A DNA stretch of 64,000 nt from an uncultured Prevotella sp. (GCA_900319905.1 ONQB01000007.1:1-64000); one strand, 5' to 3'; numbered from the stretch's first letter, positions 44,201-53,875 are shown. Numbers and translations: made by a program. The notes: generated by a model from the sequence alone, not told the origin.

Positions 44201-45589
44201 CTCAGTGGCAGTGGTGCCTGGAAAGAGGTTACAATAGACCTGACTCCTTATAAAGACTGCGACTATGCCGTACTGAAATTCTTTGCCACCAGTTCTCAGG
44301 TCGACGGTCATGGACTTTACCTCGATGACATCAGAGTTAGTGACGTGCTCGACCATAATGTGTCACTCTCTCTTCAGGCCCCTAAGGCAGCCACTGCAGG
44401 CACAGCTACTACGCTCGTGGCCCATGTAAAGAACATTGGTAACAATGCTGAGTCTGTGGATATCAAACTCAACGAGAACGGCAAATTCATTTCAGATGGT
44501 ACCAGCCTTAGTCTCGCTGCCGGTCAAGATTCTGACGTAGTCATTACTTATCTGCCCTCTGTCGCTGCTGGTGCCAGTGCTGAGGTCACTCTGCAGGCTG
44601 TGGTGAGCGATGATATGGATGAACAGGACAATACGGCTTCAGCTACTATATCTTTGCATGACAGCCAGCTGCCTTCGCCAACTGGCCTGACAGCTACAGC
44701 TGCAGATGGCAACAGTGATGTAGCTCTATCGTGGACAGTACCTGTGGCTGCTGGCGTACATACAGTCACAGATGACTTTGAAGACTATTGTCCATGGGCC
44801 ATCAATGGTATTGGCCTGTGGACAGTAGAGGATGAAGATGGCCGGAACTCCTACGGTTTCCAGCAGCAGTTCCTTCATTGTGGTACGCCTTATGCCTTTA
44901 TTGTGACCAACCCAGAGGAAATCGGCGCTGATGTGACTCAGGAAGCTCTAAAGGGTCTTGCACCTCATTCCGGTTCGCAGTATCTCATGTCGTTTAGTGC
45001 TATAGGAGCTCAGAGCAGTGACTGGCTCATTTCTCCTCAACTTTCAGGTCTGGCACAGACCATCAGCTTCTATGCGAAGGCTATCAGTTCGTCGTACAGT
45101 GAGACATTCGAGGTGTATGCCGATGACCAGCTCTTGGCTTCGGTCACTGCCGATGATGAGTGGACAGAGTACAGATACGACCTGCCTGCAGGTACCAGTC
45201 ATTTCCGTATACACTACACAGGATATGATAAGTTCGGACTGATGATAGATGATGCTACATATTCAGACGGTACCCTCACGGTTACTGGATATAATGTTTA
45301 CCGTGATGGCGAGCTTGCAGCCACAGTGCCTGCTACAACCACCAGTTGGACTGATGCTGCTCATGCAGATGCTCAGCACAGCTATACGGTGACAGCAGTG
45401 TATGGAGTGGGAGAGTCGGCACCATCTGCTGCCGCTACATTCACCACAGGCATATCATCGGCAGTGGTAGATGCAGCTACCGTGACAGCACGCTACAATG
45501 TCGCAGGACAGCGTATGGATAAAGCTCAGCATGGTGTGGTCATAGAGAAGATGACCGACGGCACAGTGAGAAAGACAGTAAGGAGATAA
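41216..45589 (+). CDS. large secreted multidomain adhesin-like protein (1457 aa)
   Basis: Signal peptide MITNKNLSLTLLCLCTTMVSVAQ. An N-terminal propeller-like region (about 85-330) has strands such as YGEFSSSDNAQAGFGTIDY and LYGVNVDGNLYTIDKVNG. FnIII-like modules follow (about 340-530). A choice-of-anchor-J-like domain (535-700) contains DDYLISPKIKL and LTLDNVRIS. Further FnIII modules follow (700-910). A second J-like domain (about 910-1050; LYLDDIRVSD), a CARDB-like module (1050-1150), a third J-like domain (about 1185-1360; SDWLISPQLSG, FGLMIDDATY) and a last FnIII module complete the protein. The tail reads ARYNVAGQRM...GVVIEK. No enzyme motif was found. It matches 48811-53274 module by module. 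Probably a surface binding protein; it shares a transcript with the next gene. Confidence 0.87.
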   Translation: MITNKNLSLTLLCLCTTMVSVAQKPLIPGSSQRVSREQLMVYSTQGGESRFITTRMQDHTVNRLSAPKRRSKPVGKAPMLISGDGTELWGGIVYADSWNAAYWAGKDVPFGYYAFPASSQNFAFEPLYTDDNYLQPDGGAVLLGDTLHFVHDIYGYGTHYALYESYDVTTWTRLRSEFSYDYGISAFDLAYDPTSGKVYGEFSSSDNAQAGFGTIDYSTLTKSIITYMDTTFVGLACNSEGQLYGVNVDGNLYTIDKVNGSYKLVGRTGLNPSNYRQSATIDLKTDKMYFACQNKDNTSGLYEINTTTGEASLLQLFDDNQEICGLVIPYRGVETSSPAKIRDFVAKFTEGSLTGTFTFTAPSTTQGGAALSGDLTYYIVANGDTIGKGQTTAGAAVATTAAVKAAGSYRLEVLTRNAAGYSQPARAQVGWAGYDTPHTDSVHLEIDKTSRQTTLSWHTPLKGIHGGYINPDKLRFDVYRLPGNVKVASQTADSVFTETLPEGERMLYSYAVVPFNDTLMGDTAYSAEKSLGSYYTVPYYEPFNTAATVTDLYTPFDNNHDGVTWTWNDGRASFSTGFNYGDDYLISPKIKLVSGRKYDLSFIAHGGYGHRLQVKFGAGDDPSKRSQYRVIIKTTELPNDQDTLFHYNLEVETEGEYQIAFHATSDPQKIGLTLDNVRISAGSSNAAPDTVRNLTVTPAAQGKLQATVSFTAPDKSISGESLSCLTSANIYRNNQFIGTVSNVAPGKEVTFTDNAPQNGFNHYAVAAVNGNGEGLKDSVTVYVGQDQPYSVRNVKYVDNLDGTATLTWDAPDTTGRNGGYVDAAKLTYYIYYNDYTDLAPVDTLSERSYTTTLRTTDFQSNVYFTVGVGNIAGLGDNVTSNVLVDGAPYELPFEESFPSGNYNTLWWVDTDLGTQGFRYDQSFSADNDNGCIYWYPSSNESDGAIFSGKIDIRNATRPTLKFYYYELPGFNGQLWVEVDQNLKHSTRLWNVDMKNLSGSGAWKEVTIDLTPYKDCDYAVLKFFATSSQVDGHGLYLDDIRVSDVLDHNVSLSLQAPKAATAGTATTLVAHVKNIGNNAESVDIKLNENGKFISDGTSLSLAAGQDSDVVITYLPSVAAGASAEVTLQAVVSDDMDEQDNTASATISLHDSQLPSPTGLTATAADGNSDVALSWTVPVAAGVHTVTDDFEDYCPWAINGIGLWTVEDEDGRNSYGFQQQFLHCGTPYAFIVTNPEEIGADVTQEALKGLAPHSGSQYLMSFSAIGAQSSDWLISPQLSGLAQTISFYAKAISSSYSETFEVYADDQLLASVTADDEWTEYRYDLPAGTSHFRIHYTGYDKFGLMIDDATYSDGTLTVTGYNVYRDGELAATVPATTTSWTDAAHADAQHSYTVTAVYGVGESAPSAAATFTTGISSAVVDAATVTARYNVAGQRMDKAQHGVVIEKMTDGTVRKTVRR

Positions 45590-45613
45590 AAGTGATAAAA
45601 TAATTTATTCTAA

Positions 45614-48559
45614 ATGCTTATGAAGCAGAAAATGTTCACAATCGCACTTGTCAGTGCAGTAGCTTTCGATGTAAGCGCACAGACGGTAAGCAACTATCAG
45701 ATGGAATATACTTCTGGTACTTACACGGAGCTTACCAATCCTGTGGTACTGGCGTCAGGAGCCAGTGACAGTTTCTCTGGCGTACTCTATGATGGAACCA
45801 ACAAGCCATCCACCTACACAGAGCTGGCCGGTATCCCTATCGGGTTCTCATTTGAGTATGGAGGTCAACAATTCACTCACTTCCTCATCGGAAGCAATGG
45901 CTTCTTGGTCCTACGCAACGATGGTGATGCGGCCTATCAGTTGAGCTATGACCTCAGCTACCTCTACAACAGTGCCGTAAATCTTCTTGGTTGCTTTACT
46001 AAGTCGGTTACTGCTACCGATGACACCAAAATCAGTTACAAGCTTGAGGGAGAAAAAGGCAACCATGTACTGACCGTCGAGTTCAACAAGCTTGGTGCCA
46101 TAGGTGGCTATTATGGCAATTTGGTTTCTGCTACGTATACTGTGCAGTACAAGCTTTTTGAGGCAACGGGTAATGTCCAGTTCGTCTTTGGCCCTTGCCT
46201 TTCTGGTGATAACTATAATGATGCCAGTTTCTCTGTGGGGTTGTTTAAGGACGCTTCGGCTGGCGACTTCATTCTGAAGAGCGACAGTTGGCAGTCGGAT
46301 GCTGTCAACAATTCATCTAATTGGACACAACTCAACATGGGTTACTATTCGGCTGCACCAGCATCAGGTACAACATATACATTCAGCAAACCTAAGCCTT
46401 GTGTCACTCCTACTGCTCAGCCCACTCTGCTGCAGCTCAGTAGCACTTCTTCTGCTGTGAGTGGCTCGTTCACGAAGTCTACAGACGCTGACCGTTATCT
46501 TGTATTGCTCAGCCGGAGTGAGGCTCTTTCTGATATACCTGCTGATGGCCAGACATATGCTGCCGGTGATACTATCGGTGATGCCCGTGTGCTGAGTTTC
46601 TCGGCTGATTCCACTTTTGCTTCTGACGCTAGCCTTGAGGGAAATACCACATACTATCTGCATGTTCTTTCTGCCAATACCCTCTGCTCTGGCGGTCCTC
46701 TGTATCTTAGCGAGGCTCCTCTCACAGCAGCAGTTACAACAGCTCCAGGTGCTCCAGACAGCCTTGCTGTAGTCGATGCTGATACCACATCGATGATCAT
46801 CTCTGCTAAGGACAATGGTGCCAATGACGTGGTTGTAGCTTACACCGATAAGTTCGAAGAGTCGGCATGGGGTGGCTATACATCCAATGGCGCCTTCGGT
46901 ACACCAAGTGGCAATCTGAAGGTAGGCGATGAGATCAATGGTGGTGGTAAGGTGCTCTATATAGGTAAGAGCAGCGACAATATCTCCCTCGATGGTCTGG
47001 AGCAGAATAAGCTCTATCATTTCCGGGCATGGAGTAAGAAGGATTCTCTGTATTCTTCTGATGCCATAAGCACGGCTGCGCTCACTGCTGCTAAGGTTCC
47101 TTGGGAGGCAAACTTCACCAATATGCCTACATCTGCCAAGCCTATGGGATGGACAGTGGGCGAAGGTCACTCTTACGCTGGCTGGGTGCTCGATAAGGAC
47201 AACAGTTGGGGATCAACGGATACTACTCCGTTCATCCAGAATTATGGTTTTGAGGCTGATAGCGAGAATGGTACAGAAACATGGATTCAGACGCCTGCAA
47301 TCTACTTGGCAGAGAATGCAAATCGTCTGGTTTTCAATCTTCGTATGGTGAAGCCGAGTGGCTATTCCACCGATATCTATACCTGGAACGACAATGACTC
47401 TATCCAGATACAGCTCACTGAAGACGGTAAGGCATATACCACAGTGGCAACACTGACCAAGGCCGATTTACCGGAGTTTACCGATCAGAAGTCATTCCAT
47501 AAGGTATACACCACATTCTATGAGAAGGCTGGCAAAAAGGTCAACGTACGCATTCGCCTGAAACTCTACAGCAATGCCACCATCACCATGAAGAACTTTA
47601 CTATCGAGCAGAAGGGCCAGTGCGACTATCCTATCAATGTTAAGACGGTTGAGGGTACTGTCGTTGGTGATGCGGCTCAGATAGACTGGACCTCTCAGGG
47701 TGACGAGAATGCATGGGAGATTGCATACAAGAAGAGTAGTGACAGCTCTTGGAAAGATGCAACAAAGGTCACCACTCAGAAGAAGCCTTATACGCTCTCA
47801 GGCCTGGATGGCATGACAAAGTACGACGTTCGCGTCCGTGCTCTCTGCGATTCTACTACACATAGCTCTTGGTCGGACACTTACACCTTCAAGAGTGGTT
47901 TGGCAGTGCCATTCTCTATTGATTTCAGTTCTCTTACGGAGGATCCTGGATGGGAAAGCAAGCGCGGTGAGCTGGGCAGTCCGTCAGTGCTGACAGATGG
48001 AGGCCTCTGGGCTTACTCGTCAGGCTACTGGTCAACAGGCGTATCATACAATAGCAACAACGACTACACTGAAGAGGCAAGCGACTGGTATATCTCACCT
48101 GCCTTTGACCTTGGCGATGGTACTCGCACTGCAAAGGCAACGTTCCGTGTCGCACCAAGTTCATGGTCTACCAAAGCCGCGGACTATGCTCTCTACTTGA
48201 TAGTGGCCAGGGATGGGGAAAACTTCTATGCAGAGGATACCGTAGCGGTTGTCCGCAACAGTGACATCACCCGAGACTCTACCTATACCGCATCTCTGAA
48301 GGGCTATACTGGTAAGGTTCGTTTGGGCTTACTTCTGGCTTATAGCGGCGGTCGCATCCAGGATATGACTCTCAATGAGATCAGTGTCAACTGGACATCT
48401 GGCGTGTCTACTGGTATTGAGCGTAAGTATGTCTCTACGGTCGCTCCTCGTCGTGGCGTGTATACCATCAGTGGTAAGTTCCTTGGTAAGACAGTGGATA
48501 AGGCTAATCTGCCTAAGGGTATATACATCATAGATGGCAAGAAATACATAATCCGATAA
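45614..48559 (+). CDS. secreted FnIII / choice-of-anchor J protein (981 aa)
   Basis: Signal peptide (MLMKQKMFTIALVSAVAFDVSAQ); the ATG at 45614 or 45620 may be used. Residues about 25-250 are a beta-rich N-terminal domain beginning VSNYQMEYTSGTYTELTNP. FnIII-like repeats cover 255-500. A J-like/jelly-roll region (about 500-670) contains SIQIQLTEDGKAYTTVATL. Another FnIII module (675-770; GQCDYPINVKTVEGTVVGDAAQ) and a second J-like region (775-930; SDWYISPAFDLGDG) follow. The sorting-like tail is GVYTISGKFLG...GIYIIDGKKYIIR. It starts 24 bp after the 1457-aa gene and is probably cotranscribed. Palindromic copy E follows its stop. Function unknown. Confidence 0.86.
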   Translation: MLMKQKMFTIALVSAVAFDVSAQTVSNYQMEYTSGTYTELTNPVVLASGASDSFSGVLYDGTNKPSTYTELAGIPIGFSFEYGGQQFTHFLIGSNGFLVLRNDGDAAYQLSYDLSYLYNSAVNLLGCFTKSVTATDDTKISYKLEGEKGNHVLTVEFNKLGAIGGYYGNLVSATYTVQYKLFEATGNVQFVFGPCLSGDNYNDASFSVGLFKDASAGDFILKSDSWQSDAVNNSSNWTQLNMGYYSAAPASGTTYTFSKPKPCVTPTAQPTLLQLSSTSSAVSGSFTKSTDADRYLVLLSRSEALSDIPADGQTYAAGDTIGDARVLSFSADSTFASDASLEGNTTYYLHVLSANTLCSGGPLYLSEAPLTAAVTTAPGAPDSLAVVDADTTSMIISAKDNGANDVVVAYTDKFEESAWGGYTSNGAFGTPSGNLKVGDEINGGGKVLYIGKSSDNISLDGLEQNKLYHFRAWSKKDSLYSSDAISTAALTAAKVPWEANFTNMPTSAKPMGWTVGEGHSYAGWVLDKDNSWGSTDTTPFIQNYGFEADSENGTETWIQTPAIYLAENANRLVFNLRMVKPSGYSTDIYTWNDNDSIQIQLTEDGKAYTTVATLTKADLPEFTDQKSFHKVYTTFYEKAGKKVNVRIRLKLYSNATITMKNFTIEQKGQCDYPINVKTVEGTVVGDAAQIDWTSQGDENAWEIAYKKSSDSSWKDATKVTTQKKPYTLSGLDGMTKYDVRVRALCDSTTHSSWSDTYTFKSGLAVPFSIDFSSLTEDPGWESKRGELGSPSVLTDGGLWAYSSGYWSTGVSYNSNNDYTEEASDWYISPAFDLGDGTRTAKATFRVAPSSWSTKAADYALYLIVARDGENFYAEDTVAVVRNSDITRDSTYTASLKGYTGKVRLGLLLAYSGGRIQDMTLNEISVNWTSGVSTGIERKYVSTVAPRRGVYTISGKFLGKTVDKANLPKGIYIIDGKKYIIR

Positions 48560-48588
48560 CGCATGTGTCGATAGATAATAAAGAGGGT

Positions 48589-48726
48589 GTATAAAATTGG
48601 AGAAGTCCGGGAGTTTAGGAGTCCGGGAGTTCTGTCATTACTATAATAATGCCTTATTATTAGGTACTTATGCATTTGACAGAACTTCAGAACTTCCGGA
48701 CTTCTGAACTTCTCCAATTTTGATAC
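48589..48726. repeat. dispersed palindromic element, copy E
   Basis: 138 bp, nearly symmetric. The left end is GTATAAAATTGGAGAAGTCC and the right end is CTTCTCCAATTTTGATAC. The core is at 48632-48682 (51 bp), opposite in orientation to copy A. It lies 30 bp after the stop of the 981-aa gene and upstream of a same-strand gene. Confidence 0.87.
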
Positions 48727-48810
48727 ATCCCCTTTTCAAAATCCTGCAATGGGAAATGAAGTAATCGACCCTGAAACTATCATATTAACAATTACAAATC
48801 AATTCTAAAC

Positions 48811-51800
48811 ATGAGATTATCTATGGGAAAGTGGATGCAAGTTGTTCTTGCGTCAGTATTGTTGATCTTACCATCAACAATCATAGCCAGAGATGCCAAT
48901 AGGGGTGATCCCCGTGGTATCTATCGCATGCCTATACCATCAGCTCCTCTGAGTGTGAGGCATGTGGTGCTGAAAAACGGGCTGACTCCTGCCAGACAGA
49001 CTGGTCTGAAGCGTGTGCAGCTCAGCACAGGCGACGGAACGGAAATCTATGGTGTTGTGGTGGCAGAACTCGACGATACGGCCGACGTGTTCTCCACCAA
49101 TGGCAACTGGGGATGGTACCGTTTCAATGCCAAAGATCCTGTCACGCTTCAGAACGTGATGAAGAACAGTGCCTTCGCTAACTTTGCCGGTGGCGCTGTG
49201 TACGACGGGCACCTGCACTTCACCAATTACTTTGCACCCTATGAGGGCTATGGCAATGTTACGCTTTACGATTTTGACCTTTCTGATCCGGGAGCTGAGC
49301 CTGCTTATCAGAGCGTTTATGGCAGTCTGGAAATGATGGCCGGAGACCTTGCTTACCGTAAGAGTGATGGCAAGGTGTATGGCTATTTCTGGGATGGCTC
49401 CGTGAGCGATGACTCTATTTATACCTTTGGAACCATCGATTATAACACTGGTGTCGTGACCAAGATAGCAGATGAAGATATCTATTTTATTGGTCTTACA
49501 TTTGATAACCATGACCGTCTTTGGGCTTTGGATTCTAATGGTAACTTGTGGAATATTGATCCTACCAATGGTAACATCATCGGTGAGGCTCATGCGCTGA
49601 GCTTCGTGCAAAAGCCGGCAATGTTCTTCCAAAGTATGACCTGTGATCCACGTACAGGCAAGCTTTACTATGCCGGCATCGATGTGGATCATCAGGCTGC
49701 GCTATATCAGATAGATCTTGATAGCAACTATACCCTGACCCGTGTGGCTTCCATTCCTGACAATGCAGAGGTGGTCTGTCTTTATATCCCAGAGGTGACA
49801 ACAGATGATGCAGCCCCGGAAGGCGTGCGCGACCTGAGGCTGTCGTTCCCAGCAGGGACTACCACTGGTACCGCTACGTTCACCATGCCTGCAAAGACAT
49901 TTGGCGGCGCAGACTTGAACAATGAGCTTTCCTGGACAGTATTCGTCGATGACTCGCCAACTGTATCGGGTACTGCTCATTCTGGTGAGACTTTCACTAC
50001 ACCACTATCGGTGACTAATGGCCGCCACTTCTTCACCGTGCAGACGGCTAACGGAGAACTAAAAAGTCCGATAAGCGAGAAGCAGACCTTCTGGGTGGGG
50101 GCCGATAAGCCAAAGGCTCCTGCTCATGCTGCCGTGTCTGTCGATGGCAATACTGTGAATGTGCATTGGGCAGCTGTAAAAGAAGGTGTCAATGGCGGAT
50201 TCGTCGACTCTGCTGCCGTGACTTACACACTTACCCGTTACCCGGATTCTGTTGTAGTGAAAGACATTACAGATACAACTTATACTGCCACTCTGCCAGA
50301 CGTACCTGTCACTGATTTCCACTATACCGTACAGGCAGTGTACAATGGTCAGGAGAGTGAGCCGACAAGTTCCAACCACGTACAGGCAGGCTCCGCCTTC
50401 ACAGTACCTTATACGGAGAGTTTCGATTCTGATGACGACTTCAACCTTTTCACCGTGATCGATAATGGCGGTCAGGGTACATGGGCCATGAGCTGGTATT
50501 GTGTGCGCATTTTCCACTTCAGTGGTCAGAGCGATGACTGGCTCATCACACCGCCTATTAAGATGCAACCGGGCAGACAATACGAAGTATCTTGCACCTC
50601 AAGCCCCGGTTATGCTTCCAATCCGGATTCCCTGCAGATACTTATAGGCCAAACTACAGATCCTTCTGACTTCCGCGTCGTAGCACCCACTGTCTGCGTC
50701 AAGGACGCGGATCAGCTCGTGAGTGGTACATTCAGCGTTAGCGATGATGGCGAGTACCGTCTTGCTTTTCGTAGCCTTGGCGGTGACGATTCGTATGGTA
50801 TCATCCTCGACAATATCAAGGTTATAGAGAAAACTTCGCTTTCTGCTCCCGACTCAGTGACTGATCTCACAGTGACTGCTGCCGCACAGGGCCGTTTGTC
50901 AGCCGATATCAAGTTTACTGCTCCTACAAAGGATATCAAGGGAGCAGATCTCTCGGAATTAGATCATATCAATGTTTATCGCGATGATACCGTTCTTGTG
51001 AAGACTGTCAACGCAGCTCCGGGAGAGCAGGTCACGGTGACCGATGACAGCCCTGTGAATGGTATCAATACCTATAAGGTAATACCTTATAATGCCGGTG
51101 AGGGTGTGGCGGCTACGGCTTCGGCTTACGTTGGTGTCGATGTGCCAGGTGCTCCTCAGAATGTGCGCCTTACCGATAACATCAATGGCACCATGACCTT
51201 GTCGTGGTCAGCCCCTGCTAAGGAAGGTGTGAATGGACACTATGTGGATGCCAGCGCACTGACATACAAGGTGTATGACTACTATGGCAACTGCCTCGAC
51301 AGTTTGATGACATCGTGCTCCAAGACCTTCCGGCTCTCGCAGGCAGGCGAGCAGACTGTTAACTACTATATGGTGTCTGCTGTGAGCGTTGCCGGAGAGG
51401 GTAGTGCTGCCCGTTCCAATGCTGTGTATGGCGGTACAGCCGACGTTCTGCCAATTACTGACTCTTTCCAAGGTGGCAAATATCACTATGCTCACTGGGG
51501 CTCTGAGGATTCCGGTTTATACAACTACTTCAGTCAGTTAGGAGATATCACTGCCGACAATGACTGGGGATCCATGACGTGGACTGCCTACGATGAGGGC
51601 GAGCAGGCTTGGTTCCGCACGGGCAAGATCTCTTTGAAAGGTAACAACCATCCGGCTGTATTCTTCCAGTACTATAAGGAACCTGGAAAGGATATTAAGC
51701 TTGAAGTCTATGCTGATTTGGCTTCTAAAGGCAACGACGTGATGTTTACTCAGAATTTTAAGAATCTTGATGGTCAGAAGGGATGGCAGAAGGTTGCTCT

Positions 51801-53274
51801 CTATTTTTCTGATGATGCCAAGGACGCTCCTTATGTCATTCTGAACTTCCACTATACCGCTGGTGAAACCAAGGTGCCCGTTTATCTTGATGATATCGAT
51901 ATCCGTGAGGTTTACGATGCCGACCTGGCATCTACTATGATTACTCCCGGAGCAGCTGTGAAGTGTAAACCAGTAGAGATGAATGTAACCGTGAGCAATC
52001 GTGGCCGTATCGCTGCTACTGATTTCTATGTAAATCTCTATGCTGACGGTGAGAAGGTCGACTCCCTGAAGGGTGGAGTACTTGCTGCCAACGCTGATTC
52101 CACCTATGTGCTGCACTACACTCCATCCATGGATGCTCCCTCTGAGGTAAAGGTCAGTGCTGATGCTCAGTTCTCTACGTTGACCGATGGAGCTCCTTCC
52201 GACAATGCGACATCAGAGACGGTCCTTCAGATAGAGGAACCACAGCTTCCTACCGTGGAGGATCTCTCTGCTGACCATGATGCCAGCGGTAATGTGGCCC
52301 TGACCTGGAATGCTCCAACCACTCTTGATAACGTGAAGAAAGAGGACTTTGAAAGTGCTACGCCATGGATTATGGATAATATCAATGGCTTTACCACTTT
52401 CGACGGCGACAAGCTGCCTAACAATTCATGGACGTTGATGACCTATCCTCACATGGGCGAGAGGTTTGCGTGGATTCTGATGAATGGCGATGATATTACT
52501 ATGGATTCTTCACAGAAAGGCTTTGGTATGGGCCACAACAGCCTGCAAGCCATGCATGCCGTCAGTAATGTGCACGACTATACTGCATATGATAGTGAGA
52601 GCGATGACTGGCTCATATCGCCAGAACTCTCAGGCAAGGCTCAGACCATCGAGTTCTGGGGCAATAGTGAGGGTCCCTCACCAGAGGATTTCTATATCTA
52701 TGCTTCCTCTGAGAACCCTGACACAGCAAGCTTGCGCAAGAATCGCATTCACTTTGAAAAGTTCGCTCCTTGTGGATGGAAAAAGTATAGCTATGATCTC
52801 CCTGAGGGAACTAAGTACTTTGCCATTGTCTTCACCAGCAACCTTACCGGTTTTGCTGTTGATGATGTCACATATGAAGGACCAGCTCTCACGCTGACAG
52901 GCTACAATGTCTATCGTGATGGTTCTCTGCTAGCTACTTTGCCTGCTGCCACTACAACCTGGAATGAAGCATCCAATGATGGTGCGGACCATGTCTACTC
53001 TGTCAGCGCAGTATACAGAGAAGGCGAGAGCAGCATCTGCGAGGTAAGCATTGCCAGTGCCATCATGCAGATAAGTGGCAAGCTCGCCAGCGTGAAGAGC
53101 TTGAAGGGCGCCATTGAGATCTCCTCTGAGGCTGCTCAGCCTGTGAGCATTTTTACCAACTCCGGTCAGTTGGTATTCAGTGGTGTCGTGAGTGGACAAA
53201 AGCAGGTGTCTGTGCAACAAGGACTCTACATCGTGAAGATGGGTAAGCAGAGCACACAGCTTAGCGTGAAGTAA
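48811..53274 (+). CDS. large secreted multidomain adhesin-like protein (1487 aa), paralogue of 41216-45589
   Basis: Signal peptide in MRLSMGKWMQVVLASVLLILPSTIIA. The domain order repeats that of the 1457-aa protein. There is a propeller-like N-terminus (about 70-330; YGYFWDGSVSDDSIYTFGTIDYNTG, LWALDSNGNLWNIDPTNG), then FnIII modules (335-525). A J-like domain (530-690; SDDWLITPPIKM, YGIILDNIKV) is followed by FnIII (695-885), a second J-like domain (about 890-1030; PVYLDDIDIRE), a CARDB-like module and a third J-like domain (about 1180-1355; SDDWLISPELSG). The C-terminus differs from its paralogue: it ends in a T9SS-type tail VSIFTNSGQLVFSG...GLYIVKMG. No TAnnTTTG box was clear upstream, so readthrough past copy E is possible. 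Function unknown. Confidence 0.87.
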   Translation: MRLSMGKWMQVVLASVLLILPSTIIARDANRGDPRGIYRMPIPSAPLSVRHVVLKNGLTPARQTGLKRVQLSTGDGTEIYGVVVAELDDTADVFSTNGNWGWYRFNAKDPVTLQNVMKNSAFANFAGGAVYDGHLHFTNYFAPYEGYGNVTLYDFDLSDPGAEPAYQSVYGSLEMMAGDLAYRKSDGKVYGYFWDGSVSDDSIYTFGTIDYNTGVVTKIADEDIYFIGLTFDNHDRLWALDSNGNLWNIDPTNGNIIGEAHALSFVQKPAMFFQSMTCDPRTGKLYYAGIDVDHQAALYQIDLDSNYTLTRVASIPDNAEVVCLYIPEVTTDDAAPEGVRDLRLSFPAGTTTGTATFTMPAKTFGGADLNNELSWTVFVDDSPTVSGTAHSGETFTTPLSVTNGRHFFTVQTANGELKSPISEKQTFWVGADKPKAPAHAAVSVDGNTVNVHWAAVKEGVNGGFVDSAAVTYTLTRYPDSVVVKDITDTTYTATLPDVPVTDFHYTVQAVYNGQESEPTSSNHVQAGSAFTVPYTESFDSDDDFNLFTVIDNGGQGTWAMSWYCVRIFHFSGQSDDWLITPPIKMQPGRQYEVSCTSSPGYASNPDSLQILIGQTTDPSDFRVVAPTVCVKDADQLVSGTFSVSDDGEYRLAFRSLGGDDSYGIILDNIKVIEKTSLSAPDSVTDLTVTAAAQGRLSADIKFTAPTKDIKGADLSELDHINVYRDDTVLVKTVNAAPGEQVTVTDDSPVNGINTYKVIPYNAGEGVAATASAYVGVDVPGAPQNVRLTDNINGTMTLSWSAPAKEGVNGHYVDASALTYKVYDYYGNCLDSLMTSCSKTFRLSQAGEQTVNYYMVSAVSVAGEGSAARSNAVYGGTADVLPITDSFQGGKYHYAHWGSEDSGLYNYFSQLGDITADNDWGSMTWTAYDEGEQAWFRTGKISLKGNNHPAVFFQYYKEPGKDIKLEVYADLASKGNDVMFTQNFKNLDGQKGWQKVALYFSDDAKDAPYVILNFHYTAGETKVPVYLDDIDIREVYDADLASTMITPGAAVKCKPVEMNVTVSNRGRIAATDFYVNLYADGEKVDSLKGGVLAANADSTYVLHYTPSMDAPSEVKVSADAQFSTLTDGAPSDNATSETVLQIEEPQLPTVEDLSADHDASGNVALTWNAPTTLDNVKKEDFESATPWIMDNINGFTTFDGDKLPNNSWTLMTYPHMGERFAWILMNGDDITMDSSQKGFGMGHNSLQAMHAVSNVHDYTAYDSESDDWLISPELSGKAQTIEFWGNSEGPSPEDFYIYASSENPDTASLRKNRIHFEKFAPCGWKKYSYDLPEGTKYFAIVFTSNLTGFAVDDVTYEGPALTLTGYNVYRDGSLLATLPAATTTWNEASNDGADHVYSVSAVYREGESSICEVSIASAIMQISGKLASVKSLKGAIEISSEAAQPVSIFTNSGQLVFSGVVSGQKQVSVQQGLYIVKMGKQSTQLSVK

Positions 53275-53302
53275 CAAAATATTTTTTATTATTACAGATG
53301 AT

Positions 53303-53347
53303 ACTGGAGGTTGTCGGGTTACTTACCGCAATCTCCAGTTTCTTTTT
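53303..53347 (+). terminator. intrinsic terminator after the 1487-aa protein gene
   Basis: Left arm ACTGGAGGTTGTCGG pairs with CCGCAATCTCCAGT (one G-T pair and one bulge), followed by TTTCTTTTT. It lies 29 bp after the stop. Confidence 0.8.
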
Positions 53348-53509
53348 GAATTATATTTACAAGTCGCCTTCAATTTAACATTTCTACGCCAGCAAGTGCC
53401 CTGTTGGCCGCAAATACGCGATTCTCAGTGAATATTTGCAATCTGTTGACTATTAGTTAATTGTGCGCTTTGCTCCTACGCTGAGCCTTTGCCGCGTTTC
53501 TTTTCGTTT

Positions 53510-53619
53510 GGCATCTCGGCGAATCTCCGGTGGCATTACGCCGAATCTCCGGTGGCATCTCGGTGAAACTCCGGTGCTATTACGGCGATTCTTCGACTCG
53601 ATATCGGCGAAACTCCGGT
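53510..53619. repeat. 22-bp tandem repeat, five units
   Basis: Units start at 53510, 53532, 53554, 53576 and 53598. The first three closely follow GGCATCTCGGCGAATCTCC plus GGT, the fourth is diverged and the fifth keeps TCGGCGAAACTCCGGT. 22 is not a multiple of three, so it does not encode a peptide repeat. It lies in the 741-bp gap before the GH127 gene. Confidence 0.8.
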
Positions 53620-53728
53620 TTGAGACTGCCAAAATCGGGTCGAAAAACTGATTTTAGGGCTTGCGAAACCCCGGATGAATCTTTCCACAAGCAGTTTTAA
53701 CATGAAACAGCGTTGTGTTCAAATGTTA

Positions 53729-53757
53729 AATTATTGTCATTTTATCCGACAATAATT
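53729..53757. other. 10-bp perfect hairpin in the GH127 upstream region
   Basis: AATTATTGTC (53729-53738) and GACAATAATT (53748-53757) with a 9-nt loop. It lies about 120 bp upstream of the -7 box. It may be an operator or a hairpin; apart from this, the tandem repeat, the terminator and the promoter box, nothing else was recognised in 53275-54015. Confidence 0.4.
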
Positions 53758-53875
53758 GCTTGGTGAATGCTGTTATAGGTTGGGGGAAAAGGTGGTGATG
53801 TTGCAATTTGTTTGTCGGACGTAGCAAACAGGAAATAACCGGCTCAAAAAAAAGCCCAATTCATCTTTTTTTTGT

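Noticed and set aside
53463..53651. 62-aa ORF across the 22-bp tandem repeat
   Set aside because: The period of 22 is not a multiple of three and no promoter or start context is visible; the apparent peptide is a by-product of the repeat.
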